A stretch of 32,962 bases of DNA from Clostridia bacterium (GTDB taxonomy: Bacteria; Bacillota; Clostridia; Oscillospirales; Acutalibacteraceae). The notes beneath the pieces were generated by a model, which was given only the letters and a program-made list of their open reading frames with translations, made no database searches and was not told where the DNA came from. The translations under genes and the position numbers were made by a program. Where the stretch lies: assembly GCA_017428525.1 (NCBI GenBank), contig JAFRQQ010000026.1, forward strand, positions 1 to 32,962, in the 5' to 3' direction. Shown here in pieces: positions 1 through 8,096 of this stretch (within the stretch, counting starts at the first letter, position 1; the number at the start of each line of letters is the position of its first letter).

Positions 1-222
1 ACGCACCGCTGGTGCACCGGTTGTCACGCCAGTGGCACAGCCGGGCAGCTAAGTGCGGAACGGATAAACGCTGAAAGCATCTAAGCGTGAAGCCGCCTCC
101 AAGATAAGATATCCCATGGCGTAAGCCAGTAAGACCCCTCAAGGACTATGAGGTTGATAGGTTGCATGTGTAAGCGTAGTGATACGTTCAGCTTGGCAAT
201 ACTAATAGGTCGAGGGCTTGTC
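1..222 (+). rRNA. 23S ribosomal RNA, 3' end (partial)
   Basis: The sequence matches the conserved last part of bacterial 23S rRNA. It contains the sarcin-ricin-distal segment with GGATAAACGCTGAAAGCATC, then AAGCCGCCTCCAAGAT, and the terminal ACTAATAGGTCGAGGGCTTG helix strand. The 5' part of the gene lies before the window. The 3' boundary at about 222 is estimated from the usual terminal stem and may be off by a few bases. No 5S rRNA or tRNA follows before the next gene at 379. A short stretch near 278-295 (TTGTTCAGTTTTCAGGG) resembles sequences often seen beside Firmicutes rRNA genes and may belong to the rRNA transcript's processing or trailer region. That last reading is inference. Confidence 0.97.
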
Positions 223-312
223 CATATCGAATCTTCATCCTCACTCCCATTTCCACCACCATTCCTTATCTCCCCTTTGTTCAGTTTTCAGGGTACGAAA
301 AAAATGCAATTT

Positions 313-346
313 AAAAGTCGCTTCAGCAGAGGCGGCTTTTTCTTTT
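313..346 (+). terminator. Rho-independent terminator of the rRNA operon
   Basis: A stem of about 12 bp (313-324 with 329-340, including two G-U pairs) encloses the four-base loop AGCA and runs into a T-rich tract (337-346). It lies about 90 bp after the 23S end and just before the NSS transporter gene, so it most likely ends the rRNA transcript. Confidence 0.8.
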
Positions 347-378
347 CCCTGCAAATAATCTTTTATCAGGTGATCAGA

Positions 379-1731
379 ATGGAGCAAAGAAGCATGTTTT
401 CCGGCAAGATCGGTTTCGTGCTGGCGGCAGCCAGCTCGGCGATCGGCCTGGGCAATCTCTGGCGTTTTCCGTATCTGGCGGCCAAATACGGCGGCGGTAT
501 TTTCCTGCTCGTTTATCTTCTGCTTGCCATCACCTTCGGCTTTGTGCTGATGGTGACGGAAATCGCGATCGGCCGACGCACGCAGCTCAGTCCCCTGAAG
601 GCGTTCGGCGCCTTGAGCAAAAAATGGAAATGGCTCGGCGTGCTGGCAACGATTGTGCCCGCGTTGATCTTCCCTTATTACTGCCTGATCGGCGGCTGGG
701 TGACGAAATACGCGGCGACAATGGTGAGCAATCACGTTGCAGACGCGGCAGAGGACGCCTTTTTCGGCGCCTATATTTCCGCGACGGGCGAGCCGCTGCT
801 CTGGTTCCTGATCTTCCTGGTCGCGACCATGCTCGTGATCATATTCGGCGTCAACAAGGGCATTGAAAAGCTCAGCCGGATTCTGATGCCTGCGCTGCTG
901 GTGCTCACGCTCGGCCTTTCGGTCTATGTTGTGACGCGTCCCGGTTCGCTTGCGGGCGTGAAATACTATCTGCTGCCGAATTTCAGGGCCCTCAACGCCA
1001 AAACATTCCTTGCGGCGCTCGGTCAGCTGTTCTATTCCATGTCGCTGGCCATGGGCATCATGATCACTTACGGCTCTTATTTCTCCAAGGAAGAAAAGAT
1101 CGAGAAGGCGGCGCGGCAGATCGAGATCTTTGATACGGCGATCGCGCTGCTGGCCGGTCTGATGATCATTCCCGCCGTGTTCAGCTATTCCGGCGGCGAT
1201 CAGGCGGCGCTGAGCAGCGGCCCGTCGCTGATGTTTGTCACGCTGCCGAAGGTCTTCAATGAAATGCCCATGGGCGGTCTGATCGGCGCGCTGTTCTTTA
1301 TCCTGGTCTTCTTTGCGGCGATCACCAGCTCCGTTTCCATCATGGAGGCAATCGTTTCCGGCATTCTCGATGCATTCCGCTGCAGCCGCGGCGCTGCGAC
1401 GGCGATCGTTGCCGTTTACGGCGCGGCGGTGGGCATTGTCTGCTCGCTCGGCTTCGGCGTCTGGAGCGATTTCACGATCCTCGGCTTCGGGATTCTGGAT
1501 TTCCTGGATTTCATTTCCAACAACGTGCTGCTGCCGTTGGTCGGCATGTTCACCTGCATCCTGGTCGGCTTTGTGATCAAGCCGGACTTGATCATCTGCG
1601 AGGTGGAGCTGAACGGCCCGTTCAAGATGAAGAATTTCTATATTGCCATGGTCAAATGGATCGCGCCGCTCTTCATTTTCGCCATCCTTGTGACCGGTAT
1701 CCTGCAGGGCTTCGGCCTGCTGACGATCTAA
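379..1731 (+). CDS. Sodium-dependent amino-acid transporter, NSS (SNF) family
   Basis: This 450-residue protein is a multi-pass inner-membrane carrier of the neurotransmitter:sodium symporter family. Such proteins import amino acids with Na+ through the LeuT fold. The family hallmark is the first helix with its unwound centre: AIGLGNLWRFPYL at about residues 21-33, followed by KYGGG. About eleven hydrophobic segments follow, and the length is typical of bacterial members. The frame is open from position 148, but that part crosses the rRNA end and terminator. The ATG at 379 has an AGGTGA site 5 nt upstream and opens directly into the family N-terminus; a second ATG at 394 is a weaker alternative. 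The gene stands alone between two terminators. I see no convincing -35/-10 pair ahead of it. The amino acid carried cannot be told from sequence. Confidence 0.93.
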   Translation: MEQRSMFSGKIGFVLAAASSAIGLGNLWRFPYLAAKYGGGIFLLVYLLLAITFGFVLMVTEIAIGRRTQLSPLKAFGALSKKWKWLGVLATIVPALIFPYYCLIGGWVTKYAATMVSNHVADAAEDAFFGAYISATGEPLLWFLIFLVATMLVIIFGVNKGIEKLSRILMPALLVLTLGLSVYVVTRPGSLAGVKYYLLPNFRALNAKTFLAALGQLFYSMSLAMGIMITYGSYFSKEEKIEKAARQIEIFDTAIALLAGLMIIPAVFSYSGGDQAALSSGPSLMFVTLPKVFNEMPMGGLIGALFFILVFFAAITSSVSIMEAIVSGILDAFRCSRGAATAIVAVYGAAVGIVCSLGFGVWSDFTILGFGILDFLDFISNNVLLPLVGMFTCILVGFVIKPDLIICEVELNGPFKMKNFYIAMVKWIAPLFIFAILVTGILQGFGLLTI

Positions 1732-1741
1732 AGATCCAACG

Positions 1742-1775
1742 CCCGCAGAGGTTTTCGGACCCCTGCGGGTTTTTT
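1742..1775 (+). terminator. Rho-independent terminator after the NSS transporter
   Basis: A 10-bp stem with one mismatch (1742-1751 with 1760-1769; CCCGCAG against CTGCGGG) is followed by six T residues. It starts 11 bp after the transporter stop codon. Confidence 0.9.
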
Positions 1776-1780
1776 GATGC

Positions 1781-1814
1781 AAAAAACCGCCCCGGACGGC
1801 GTCCGAAGCGGCTT
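1781..1814 (-). terminator. Rho-independent terminator of the 1832-2752 lipoprotein gene
   Basis: Read on the minus strand, a 13-bp stem with a GCC loop (1785-1797 with 1801-1814, several G-U pairs) leads into a U run (1781-1786 are A on the plus strand). It faces the transporter's terminator, so the two convergent genes each have their own. Confidence 0.82.
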
Positions 1815-1831
1815 GCGGGTTGCATTGCGGT

Positions 1832-2752
1832 TCAGAATTCGTTTTTCCAGTTTTCACCGAGGAAGTAGGCGGGATCGTTGGTGAAAACGGCGTCGAGGGT
1901 CAGCAGCGAGGTGTTGTACATCAGGAACAGGCCGTAATCGCCCTCCTCGGAGGACCGCACGATATCCGCCTCATAGACCTGACAGCCGTCGCGGACATTC
2001 TGCTGCACGTTGCCGCTGAAGCCGTTTTCCTCGAGTTTATCCATATAATCGCGGAAATCCTGCTCCGTCAGGCCGATAAAGGCGTCGTCAAAGCGGAAGG
2101 ACCACTGCCACTTGGCGTCGGCGTTCAGGCTGCGGAAGGTTTCGGTCTGCTCGCCGGTGGCGTAGTCGTAGCCGTAGTAGCCCCCCTTGCTGCGGGAAGC
2201 CGCCTTGAAGGACGGGAAGATGTTGCCGAGCACATGGGGGAAGCAGTCGGTGTAATCCGCGAAATCCAGCGTGAAGCGCAGGAGATTGCCGTCCTTCTTT
2301 TCGCTTTTGTCGATGACGATGATGTGCTTGCCGTCCTGCCAGCTGCCGGCAAAGCCGAGGCTGTAAAGATCATTGGTCTGGATGTTTCTGCAGCTGCCGG
2401 TGTAGCCGGCGGCGATCAGGGAATTGGTGAATTGATAAAACACCGGCTCATAGCAGTCAAAGGAAACGCGCGTGCGGTCGATGGCATAGCCGGTGAGCTG
2501 CCCCGTGCCGGAAAGATGGCTGACGGAAAGATTGACGATGCCCTTCGGCAGCGTCGGAAATTCCTCCGGCAGCAGCGCAAGATTGGCGGCTTTGCCGCTG
2601 GGCATGGTCGGATCCGGCGCGGCGGTCGTGGTTTCACCGGCGGACGTTTCCGCGGCGGTCGTTGTTTTGCCCTCGGCGGGGTTCTCCTTGCCGCCGCAGG
2701 CGCAGAGCAGCAGCAGGCAGCAGGCGAGGAGCAGCGCGGTCAGCTTTTTCAT
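1832..2752 (-). CDS. Putative lipoprotein of unknown function
   Basis: This 306-residue protein begins with a lipoprotein signal peptide: MKK, a leucine-rich core and the lipobox-like CAC at about residues 17-19. A Thr/Ala-rich linker (about residues 25-50) follows, which probably spans the cell wall. It should therefore be anchored on the outer face of the membrane. I do not recognise the globular part. Two stretches (about residues 85-135 and 215-270) look loosely alike, each with a helix ending in AAGYTG or ENGFSG and then a polar strand, so an internal duplication is possible (inference). The start has GGAGGG upstream. It is monocistronic, with its own promoter and terminator, and diverges from the pseudouridine synthase gene. 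Confidence 0.85.
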   Translation of the reverse strand: MKKLTALLLACCLLLLCACGGKENPAEGKTTTAAETSAGETTTAAPDPTMPSGKAANLALLPEEFPTLPKGIVNLSVSHLSGTGQLTGYAIDRTRVSFDCYEPVFYQFTNSLIAAGYTGSCRNIQTNDLYSLGFAGSWQDGKHIIVIDKSEKKDGNLLRFTLDFADYTDCFPHVLGNIFPSFKAASRSKGGYYGYDYATGEQTETFRSLNADAKWQWSFRFDDAFIGLTEQDFRDYMDKLEENGFSGNVQQNVRDGCQVYEADIVRSSEEGDYGLFLMYNTSLLTLDAVFTNDPAYFLGENWKNEF

Positions 2753-2776
2753 GGGCGTCCCTCCGTTTCTGCTTCT

Positions 2777-2805
2777 AACATACCATATTTTTGCCGGATT
2801 TGCAA
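2777..2805 (-). promoter_or_regulatory. Sigma-A-type promoter of the lipoprotein gene
   Basis: On the minus strand TTGCAA (2800-2805) and TATGTT (2777-2782) are exactly 17 bp apart, 25 bp ahead of the start codon and its GGAGGG site. Its -35 lies 7 bp from the -35 of the divergent promoter. Confidence 0.7.
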
Positions 2806-2812
2806 CCGGCGC

Positions 2813-2841
2813 TTGTACTTTTTCTGTTTTTCTGCTACAAT
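2813..2841 (+). promoter_or_regulatory. Sigma-A-type promoter of the pseudouridine synthase gene
   Basis: TTGTAC (2813-2818), a 17-bp T-rich spacer and TACAAT (2836-2841) sit 32 bp before the ATG at 2874. Confidence 0.78.
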
Positions 2842-2873
2842 CATAAGAAAGAATCCGGAAGGGAGGCGGCGAA

Positions 2874-3758
2874 ATGCGCGTGATCGAATATACCGTGCCG
2901 GCGGCATATGACGGGCGGAAAGTTTTTCATTTCCTGCGCGGCGGCTGCGGCGCGTCCGTGCGGCTGGTGCGCATGCTCCGGCATACGCCGCACACCCTGC
3001 AGGTCAACGGCGCCGACGCGCGCACGATCGATCTGCTGCATGCAGGCGATACGGTGCGCATCACGATCCCCGGCGATGAAGCGACCGTCGAACCTCTGGC
3101 GGCGCCGCTGGACATTCTCTATGAGGATGACGATGTGATCGTGGTGAATAAATCGCCGTTTATGGCGATGCATCCGACGCACAATCATCAGGGCGACACG
3201 CTGGCCAACGCAATGGCGGCATATCTGGCGCAGCAGGGGAAGCAGGCGGTGTTCCGCGCGGTCGGGCGGCTGGACAAGGGCACCTCCGGCGCGGTGGTCT
3301 GCGCGCTGCATCCGTTTGCGGCGAGCAAGCTGGCCGGCAGGGTGCGGAAGGAATACCTGGCGCTCGTGCAGGGGCACCCCGCGCCGCAGGGGACGGTGAC
3401 GACGCCGATCTACCGCCCCGACCCGATGAAAACGCTGCGCGCCTGCTCCGATACGCTGGGCGTGGAGCCGGCCGTGACGCACTGGACGGTCGAGGAAACC
3501 TTTCCCGACGCGTCGCTGGTGCGTCTGCGGCTGGAAACGGGCCGCACGCATCAGATCCGCGTGCATATGGCGCATCTCGGCCACCCGCTGGCAGGGGACA
3601 CGCTGTACGGCGATTTTCTGCCGGAGATCGGCCATCAGATGCTGCATTGCGCTGCCTGCCGGTTTGCGCATCCGGTGACGGGGGAGCAGATGGAATTCTC
3701 CGCGCCGCTGCCGGAGGACTTCCGAAAACTGCTCGAATGCCTGCGCACCGGTGCATAA
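2874..3758 (+). CDS. RluA-family RNA pseudouridine synthase
   Basis: This 294-residue protein isomerises uridine to pseudouridine in rRNA or tRNA. The N-terminal 75 residues look like an S4-type RNA-binding segment (DGRKVFHFLR, then VNG and the GDTVRI turn). The catalytic domain starts at about residue 80 with ILYEDDDVIVVNK. The family's catalytic aspartate is in GRLDKGTSG (about residues 130-138). ETGRTHQIRVHMAHLGHPLAGD (about 222-243) is the conserved RluA motif III region. The ATG at 2874 has GGGAGG 7 nt upstream. Which RNA position it modifies (RluA, C, D or another type) cannot be fixed from sequence alone. No terminator is evident after it; the next gene has its own strong promoter. Confidence 0.93.
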   Translation: MRVIEYTVPAAYDGRKVFHFLRGGCGASVRLVRMLRHTPHTLQVNGADARTIDLLHAGDTVRITIPGDEATVEPLAAPLDILYEDDDVIVVNKSPFMAMHPTHNHQGDTLANAMAAYLAQQGKQAVFRAVGRLDKGTSGAVVCALHPFAASKLAGRVRKEYLALVQGHPAPQGTVTTPIYRPDPMKTLRACSDTLGVEPAVTHWTVEETFPDASLVRLRLETGRTHQIRVHMAHLGHPLAGDTLYGDFLPEIGHQMLHCAACRFAHPVTGEQMEFSAPLPEDFRKLLECLRTGA

Positions 3759-3772
3759 ATATACAAATCTGC

Positions 3773-3800
3773 TTGACTTTTCCGGTTTCGATGGTATAAT
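3773..3800 (+). promoter_or_regulatory. Strong promoter of the amino-acid ABC transporter operon
   Basis: TTGACT (3773-3778), a 16-bp spacer and a perfect TATAAT (3795-3800) preceded by an extended -10 TGG. The start codon at 3835 follows after a short leader with TGGAGG. Confidence 0.88.
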
Positions 3801-3834
3801 ATCAAGTGACCTATAATAATATGGAGGTTCGATT

Positions 3835-4689
3835 ATGAAAAAACTGATGAAAATTCTTGCACTCGTGATGGTTGCAGCCATGGCGCTGACGCTGTTTGCC
3901 GGCTGCGGCGAGAAGCCCGCCACGACGGATGAGACGACCACCGCGGCGAACGGCGAGACCGAAGCCCCTGCGGCGAAGCTGACCGCGACCGACGGCGTGC
4001 TTGTGATGGCAACCAACGCGTCCTTCCCGCCCTATGAGTTCGTCGGTGACGACGGCGCGTTTGCGGGTATCGACGTTGAGATCGCCGGACTGATCGCCGA
4101 GAAGCTCGGCCTGCAGCTGGAGATCCAGGATGTGGAGTTCGGCTCCATCATCGGCGGCGTGCAGAGCGGCAAGTTCGATATGGGCATGGCCGGCATGACC
4201 GTGAATGAAGAGCGCCTGCAGAGCGTCAACTTCTCCACGACCTATGCGACCGGCGTGCAGTCCATCATCGTGAAGGAAGACAGCGAATTCAACAGCTTTG
4301 ACGATTTCTTCAAAGAGGACGGCTCCGTGAAGGACATCATGATCGGCGTGCAGCAGGATACCACGGGCGACATCTATGTTTCCGATACCGTGGAGAACGG
4401 CGGCGTCGGCGGGGATCACGTCACCCAGTATAAGACCGGCAACGACGCCGTGCAGGCGCTGGTTTCCGGCAAGGTGGATGCGGTCATCATCGATAACGAG
4501 CCCGCGAAATCCTATGTTTCGGTCAACGAAGGCCTGAAGATTCTGGAAACGGCTTATGCCAATGAGGATTATGCGATCTGCGTGGCGAAGAACAACACCG
4601 CGCTGCTGGATGCGATCAATGCCGCGCTTGCGGAGCTGACCGCAGAGGGCAAGGTCGACGAGATCATCGGCAAATACATCGCAAAGTAA
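3835..4689 (+). CDS. Polar amino-acid ABC transporter substrate-binding lipoprotein
   Basis: This 284-residue protein captures an amino acid outside the cell and delivers it to the permease encoded downstream. It has a lipoprotein signal ending in LFAGC (Cys at about residue 23), a Thr/Ala/Glu-rich linker to about residue 48, then a solute-binding family 3 domain. That domain opens with GVLVMATNASFPPYEF and continues through GIDVEIAGLIAEKLGL and DMGMAGMTVNEERLQSVNFS, both typical of GlnH/HisJ-like proteins. The C-terminal lobe carries the usual GNDAVQALVSGKVDAVI segment. The start has TGGAGG upstream. It is the first gene of the operon and is separated from the permease by a hairpin terminator that should keep binding-protein mRNA in excess. 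The amino acid bound is not determined. Confidence 0.95.
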   Translation: MKKLMKILALVMVAAMALTLFAGCGEKPATTDETTTAANGETEAPAAKLTATDGVLVMATNASFPPYEFVGDDGAFAGIDVEIAGLIAEKLGLQLEIQDVEFGSIIGGVQSGKFDMGMAGMTVNEERLQSVNFSTTYATGVQSIIVKEDSEFNSFDDFFKEDGSVKDIMIGVQQDTTGDIYVSDTVENGGVGGDHVTQYKTGNDAVQALVSGKVDAVIIDNEPAKSYVSVNEGLKILETAYANEDYAICVAKNNTALLDAINAALAELTAEGKVDEIIGKYIAK

Positions 4690-4706
4690 GCAAAGAGCTG
4701 AGATAT

Positions 4707-4747
4707 CGGTGCGGATGACGGATCCGTCATCCGCATCGTTGTTTTTA
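4707..4747 (+). terminator. Intra-operon attenuating terminator
   Basis: A near-perfect 14-bp stem (4707-4720 with 4725-4738, one G-T pair) around GATC is followed by TTGTTTTTA. It lies 17 bp after the binding-protein stop and 24 bp before the permease start. It probably gives partial read-through, so that binding protein exceeds permease and ATPase; this is a common arrangement in ABC importers. Confidence 0.82.
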
Positions 4748-4762
4748 TAGGAGTGCTTGTTT

Positions 4763-5497
4763 ATGAATGAATGGTTTGCGAGGCTGGCGGATCAGTTCCG
4801 GCTGAATTTCATCACCGGCGACCGCTGGACCTGGCTGCTCGAAGGCTTCAAGATGACGCTGATCATCACGTTCTTTGCAACGCTGATCGGCATCGCCATC
4901 GGCGTTGTGATCGCGACCGTGCGGTCCAGCTACGATAAAAACAAGGAATCCATGCAGAAAAAAGGCGGCATCGGCTACCGGCTGCTTTCGATTCTGAACA
5001 GCATCTGCGGTCTGTATCTGACCGTCATCCGCGGCACGCCCGTGGTGGTGCAGCTGCTGATCATGTATTTTATCATTTTTGCTTCCTCCACCAACAGCAC
5101 CATGGTGGCGATCATGTCCTTCGGCATCAATTCCGGCGCCTATGTGGCGGAGATCTTCCGCGGCGGCATCATGAGCGTGGACAAGGGGCAGTTTGAGGCC
5201 GGCAGAAGCCTCGGCTTCAACTACATCCAGACGATGATCTATATCGTGATCCCGCAGATGTTCAAAATCGTGCTGCCGACGCTGTGCAATGAATTCATCG
5301 TGCTGCTCAAGGAGACCTCGATCTCCGGTTACGTCGGCATCCGCGATCTGACGAAAGCGGGCGACCTGATCCGCGGGCGCACGTTTTCGGCGTTCATGCC
5401 GCTGATTGCGGTGGCGCTGATTTATCTGGTCGTTGTGATCGTCTTCACCAAGCTGGTCAGACGGCTCGAAAGGAGGCTGCGCAACAGTGACCACTGA
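4763..5497 (+). CDS. Amino-acid ABC transporter permease
   Basis: This 244-residue inner-membrane subunit forms the channel of the importer. It has the HisM/GlnP-type layout: a first membrane helix with [12 protein letters not shown], the [12 protein letters not shown] segment (about residues 90-102), and the ABC-binding EAA loop [21 protein letters not shown] (about 147-167). It ends with a helix and a basic tail. A TTG six bases upstream is in frame, but the AGGAG at 4749-4753 is spaced 9 nt from the ATG at 4763, which I take as the start. About 25 residues (52-76) form a charged loop with [11 protein letters not shown] between the first two helices, longer than in many homologues. The end overlaps the ATPase start by 11 bp, so the two are translationally coupled. 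Confidence 0.94.
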   Translation: MNEWFARLADQFRLNFITGDRWTWLLEGFKMTLIITFFATLIGIAIGVVIATVRSSYDKNKESMQKKGGIGYRLLSILNSICGLYLTVIRGTPVVVQLLIMYFIIFASSTNSTMVAIMSFGINSGAYVAEIFRGGIMSVDKGQFEAGRSLGFNYIQTMIYIVIPQMFKIVLPTLCNEFIVLLKETSISGYVGIRDLTKAGDLIRGRTFSAFMPLIAVALIYLVVVIVFTKLVRRLERRLRNSDH

Positions 5498-6413
5498 CAG
5501 AAACGCCCTGGTCCGGGTCGAGGGTCTGTATAAATATTTCGGCGAGAACCGCGTGCTGCGCGGCATCAGCACGGAGATCGACAAAGGCGAGGTCGTTGTG
5601 GTCATCGGTCCCTCCGGCTCGGGCAAGAGCACCTTCCTGCGCTGCCTGAACCTGCTCGAGGAGCCGACCTACGGCGAGGTCTGGCTGGAGAATAAGCTGG
5701 TCACGCCGGTCGATCCCTACCTGCATCCCGACGTCATCGAGCTGTCGAAGACCTATCAGAAGCTCGCGGCAGAGAATCCGGAGATGAGCAGGGAAGCGCT
5801 GATCGAAAAGATCCGCGCGGAGGATCTGCTGCATGAGAAGCACGAGGGCAAGGCCTATAAGGGCCGCATGAAGCAGATTTATGCGGAAAACTATATCAAC
5901 ATCAATCTGGCGCGGCAGAAGATCGGCATGGTGTTTCAGCAGTTCAATCTGTTCGCCAACCTGAAGATTCTCGACAACATCACCCTTGCGCCGATCAAGC
6001 TGCTGAAAATGGACAAGGCCGCGGCGGAGCAGAAGGCCATGGCGCTGCTCGAACGCATCGGTCTGGCCGACAAGGCGGACGCCTATCCGCAGCAGCTCTC
6101 CGGCGGGCAGACGCAGCGCGTGGCGATCGTGCGCGCGCTGGCAATGGATCCCGACGTGATGCTCTTTGACGAGCCGACCTCGGCGCTCGACCCGGAAATG
6201 GTCGGCGAGGTGCTGGACGTGATGAAGGAGCTGGCGGCCTCCGGCATGACGATGGTGGTCGTCACCCACGAAATGGGCTTTGCCAAGGAGGTCGGCACCC
6301 GCGTCGTATTCATCGATGAGGGCGTGATCAAGGAGGAGGCCCCGCCGCAGGAATTCTTCAGTCAGCCGAAGGATCCGCGCCTGCAGGATTTCCTTTCCAA
6401 GGTATTGATTTAA
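5487..6413 (+). CDS. Amino-acid ABC transporter ATP-binding protein with internal insertion
   Basis: This 308-residue cytoplasmic ATPase drives the importer. Visible motifs are Walker A GPSGSGKS (41-48), the Q-loop at VFQQFN (149-154), signature LSGGQTQRV (204-212), Walker B VMLFDEP (224-230), the D-loop SALD and the switch His in VVTHEMGF (261). Start is the GTG at 5487 with AGGAGG 10 nt upstream, overlapping the permease gene by 11 bp. GlnQ-type ATPases are about 240-250 residues long. The excess here is an insertion of about 65 residues (roughly 74-140) between the first beta sheet and the Q-loop. It is rich in Lys, Glu and Tyr and appears mostly helical. All catalytic motifs are intact, so the protein should be active. 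A role for the insertion in regulation or partner binding is inference. Confidence 0.95.
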   Translation: MTTDRNALVRVEGLYKYFGENRVLRGISTEIDKGEVVVVIGPSGSGKSTFLRCLNLLEEPTYGEVWLENKLVTPVDPYLHPDVIELSKTYQKLAAENPEMSREALIEKIRAEDLLHEKHEGKAYKGRMKQIYAENYININLARQKIGMVFQQFNLFANLKILDNITLAPIKLLKMDKAAAEQKAMALLERIGLADKADAYPQQLSGGQTQRVAIVRALAMDPDVMLFDEPTSALDPEMVGEVLDVMKELAASGMTMVVVTHEMGFAKEVGTRVVFIDEGVIKEEAPPQEFFSQPKDPRLQDFLSKVLI

Positions 6414-6414
6414 A

Positions 6415-6465
6415 CCAAAAAAGACCGCGCGCCGCAGATTTTGCATCTGCGGCGCGCGTTTTTGC
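6415..6465. terminator. Bidirectional terminator between convergent genes
   Basis: A 14-bp GC-rich stem (6426-6439 with 6445-6458) is flanked by an A-rich tract on the left (AAAAAAG) and GTTTTTG on the right. It can therefore stop both the ABC operon (plus) and the transporter operon ending at 6500 (minus). Confidence 0.9.
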
Positions 6466-6499
6466 GGTGTTATTTGTAATGATGGTTTGTGTACTGCGC

Positions 6500-8083
6500 T
6501 CAGTTCGCCGCTTCCGCGATCTCTGCGGCGTCAGCGTCCCGTCCGCCGGTCTGGGTGAGGATTTCCGCCATCCGGACGCGGCGTTCATTGAGCTCGCGAT
6601 ACATCTTGTCGCGCTTTTCCTTGTTGATGTTGTACCAGAACATCGGGATCATGCTCGACAGGACCAGGATCGCGGGGATGATCGTCGCCATGGCGAAGAT
6701 CCATTTCTGCGCGTTCTCGGGCTGCTGCCGGCCTTCGGTGTAGGCGGTCTGGTCGTAGTGGATCCATTCCTTATACTTCGGCTGCAGCACGCCGTTGACG
6801 CGCGCGGGGATCTTGCAGATGAAGGTGCTTGCGACCGAGAGCGTCGCCTCGTTGCGCATGCCGTATTTCCATTCGATGAAGTCGTTGCATTCGTTGCTGA
6901 TTTCCTTCTCCGACAGGCTGCGCACGCCCCAGAAGGTGGCGTAAATGATTTCCCAGATCGCCGTGACAGGCAGCATCGGGATGCGCTTTGTGAAGAAGCG
7001 CGCGCCGGATTTATCCTTGATAAACATGCCGTAGAAGAAGATCGGGATATAGAAGGTCTTGGCAAACACATGCGAAACCATGTAAAGGGTGCGCGTGGAG
7101 AATTTCGTGGTCAGGTAGTTATACTTCGAGAAGCCGATGGGCTGGAAGAAGACTGACGGAATGCCCGCGATCGTCTCGAAGGTCGTCATATTGAGCACCT
7201 GGCGGTAATAATCGTTCGTCGTCAGGCCGGTTCCGAAGGAGCCGAGCGCGTTGCTGAGCATATACATCAGGATCGGCCGGTTCGTGAACACGATCTTCAG
7301 GCTTTGCAGGATCTTGGCCGTTTCGATCTTCTGATGCACGCGCTCCTTCGCCATGCGGCAGTACCAGGAAATGATGATGCCCGAAACGATCGCCGTAAAC
7401 GGCCCCACAAAGAGCATGGACGCCTTGATCATGTCGGCGCTCGTGCGCGTGGTCGATTTCACGATGCCGTTCTTGATGAAGTCGAGCAGGAATTCGATGA
7501 TCAGATCCGGTATTCTGGAATAGATGATGCTGAAATAGCTGGAAATCGCGAGCAGCCGCCGCCGGTCCGAAGGGTAGGGCGTGATGGTCGAGATGTAGCC
7601 GCCGATCGCCACGTTCTTGAAATTGGAAAACAGCTCGAAGGTCATGTCGAGCAGCGCGTAGGCGACGAATTTCGGCAGGTATTCAAAGTTGTTGACGTGC
7701 TCGGGCGAAAACAGGATCGGGAGCAGCCAGTAGATTGTGGATATGATGGCCAGCGGGATGCCGCCGATGAAAATATAGGGCACGAATTTGCCCCAGCGGG
7801 TGCGCGTTTTTTCGATGATGCCGCCGACCAGCAGGTCGTCGATCACGTCCCAGACGCCGGCGATGATGTTGTATTTCGACTGCAGGGGCAGGCTGATTTT
7901 GAGGATGCTGTCCACAAACAGCTCTTTGTGCCCGTCAATGTTGAAATCGCGGCTGCCGTCAAAGAGCATATAGCCGATGGTCTGACGGCGGTTGATGACG
8001 CGGCGGTCCACGTCGACCAGCTGCCGGAGCTTCGCGTTGACCTGCTCAAGCTCTGGATCTTTGTTTCTGATCTCCTCCGACAT
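6500..8083 (-). CDS. MFS_2 / GPH-type (sugar:cation symporter-like) membrane transporter
   Basis: This 527-residue multi-pass protein resembles the glycoside-pentoside-hexuronide:cation symporter group (MelB-like, MFS_2). The clearest sign is GVWDVIDDLLVGGIIEKTRTRWGKFVPYI (about residues 78-106), which matches the family's WDxxxDPxxGxxxDRTRTRWGKxRPY motif. A second sign is the C-terminal hydrophobic segment ending in a NINKEKRDKMYRELNERR tail, as in many MFS_2 proteins. The motif's usual Pro is Leu here (DDLLVG), and an extra hydrophilic N-terminus of about 35 residues is present. A GTG three codons upstream is possible. I chose the ATG at 8083 because the AGGGGG site is then about 9 nt away. 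It follows the zinc-ribbon membrane protein gene by 13 bp and shares its promoter. The substrate is unknown. Confidence 0.85.
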   Translation of the reverse strand: MSEEIRNKDPELEQVNAKLRQLVDVDRRVINRRQTIGYMLFDGSRDFNIDGHKELFVDSILKISLPLQSKYNIIAGVWDVIDDLLVGGIIEKTRTRWGKFVPYIFIGGIPLAIISTIYWLLPILFSPEHVNNFEYLPKFVAYALLDMTFELFSNFKNVAIGGYISTITPYPSDRRRLLAISSYFSIIYSRIPDLIIEFLLDFIKNGIVKSTTRTSADMIKASMLFVGPFTAIVSGIIISWYCRMAKERVHQKIETAKILQSLKIVFTNRPILMYMLSNALGSFGTGLTTNDYYRQVLNMTTFETIAGIPSVFFQPIGFSKYNYLTTKFSTRTLYMVSHVFAKTFYIPIFFYGMFIKDKSGARFFTKRIPMLPVTAIWEIIYATFWGVRSLSEKEISNECNDFIEWKYGMRNEATLSVASTFICKIPARVNGVLQPKYKEWIHYDQTAYTEGRQQPENAQKWIFAMATIIPAILVLSSMIPMFWYNINKEKRDKMYRELNERRVRMAEILTQTGGRDADAAEIAEAAN

Positions 8084-8096
8084 TTCGCACACCCCC

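Noticed and set aside
148..378. N-terminal extension of the NSS frame by 77 codons
   Set aside because: It lies in the 23S 3' end and the terminator hairpin; the family N-terminus begins right after the ATG at 379 with a ribosome-binding site.
241..1857. 538-residue open frame antisense to the NSS transporter
   Set aside because: It is a high-GC shadow full of Arg, Gln, His and Asp, crosses the rRNA-terminator region, and opposes a clear transporter gene.
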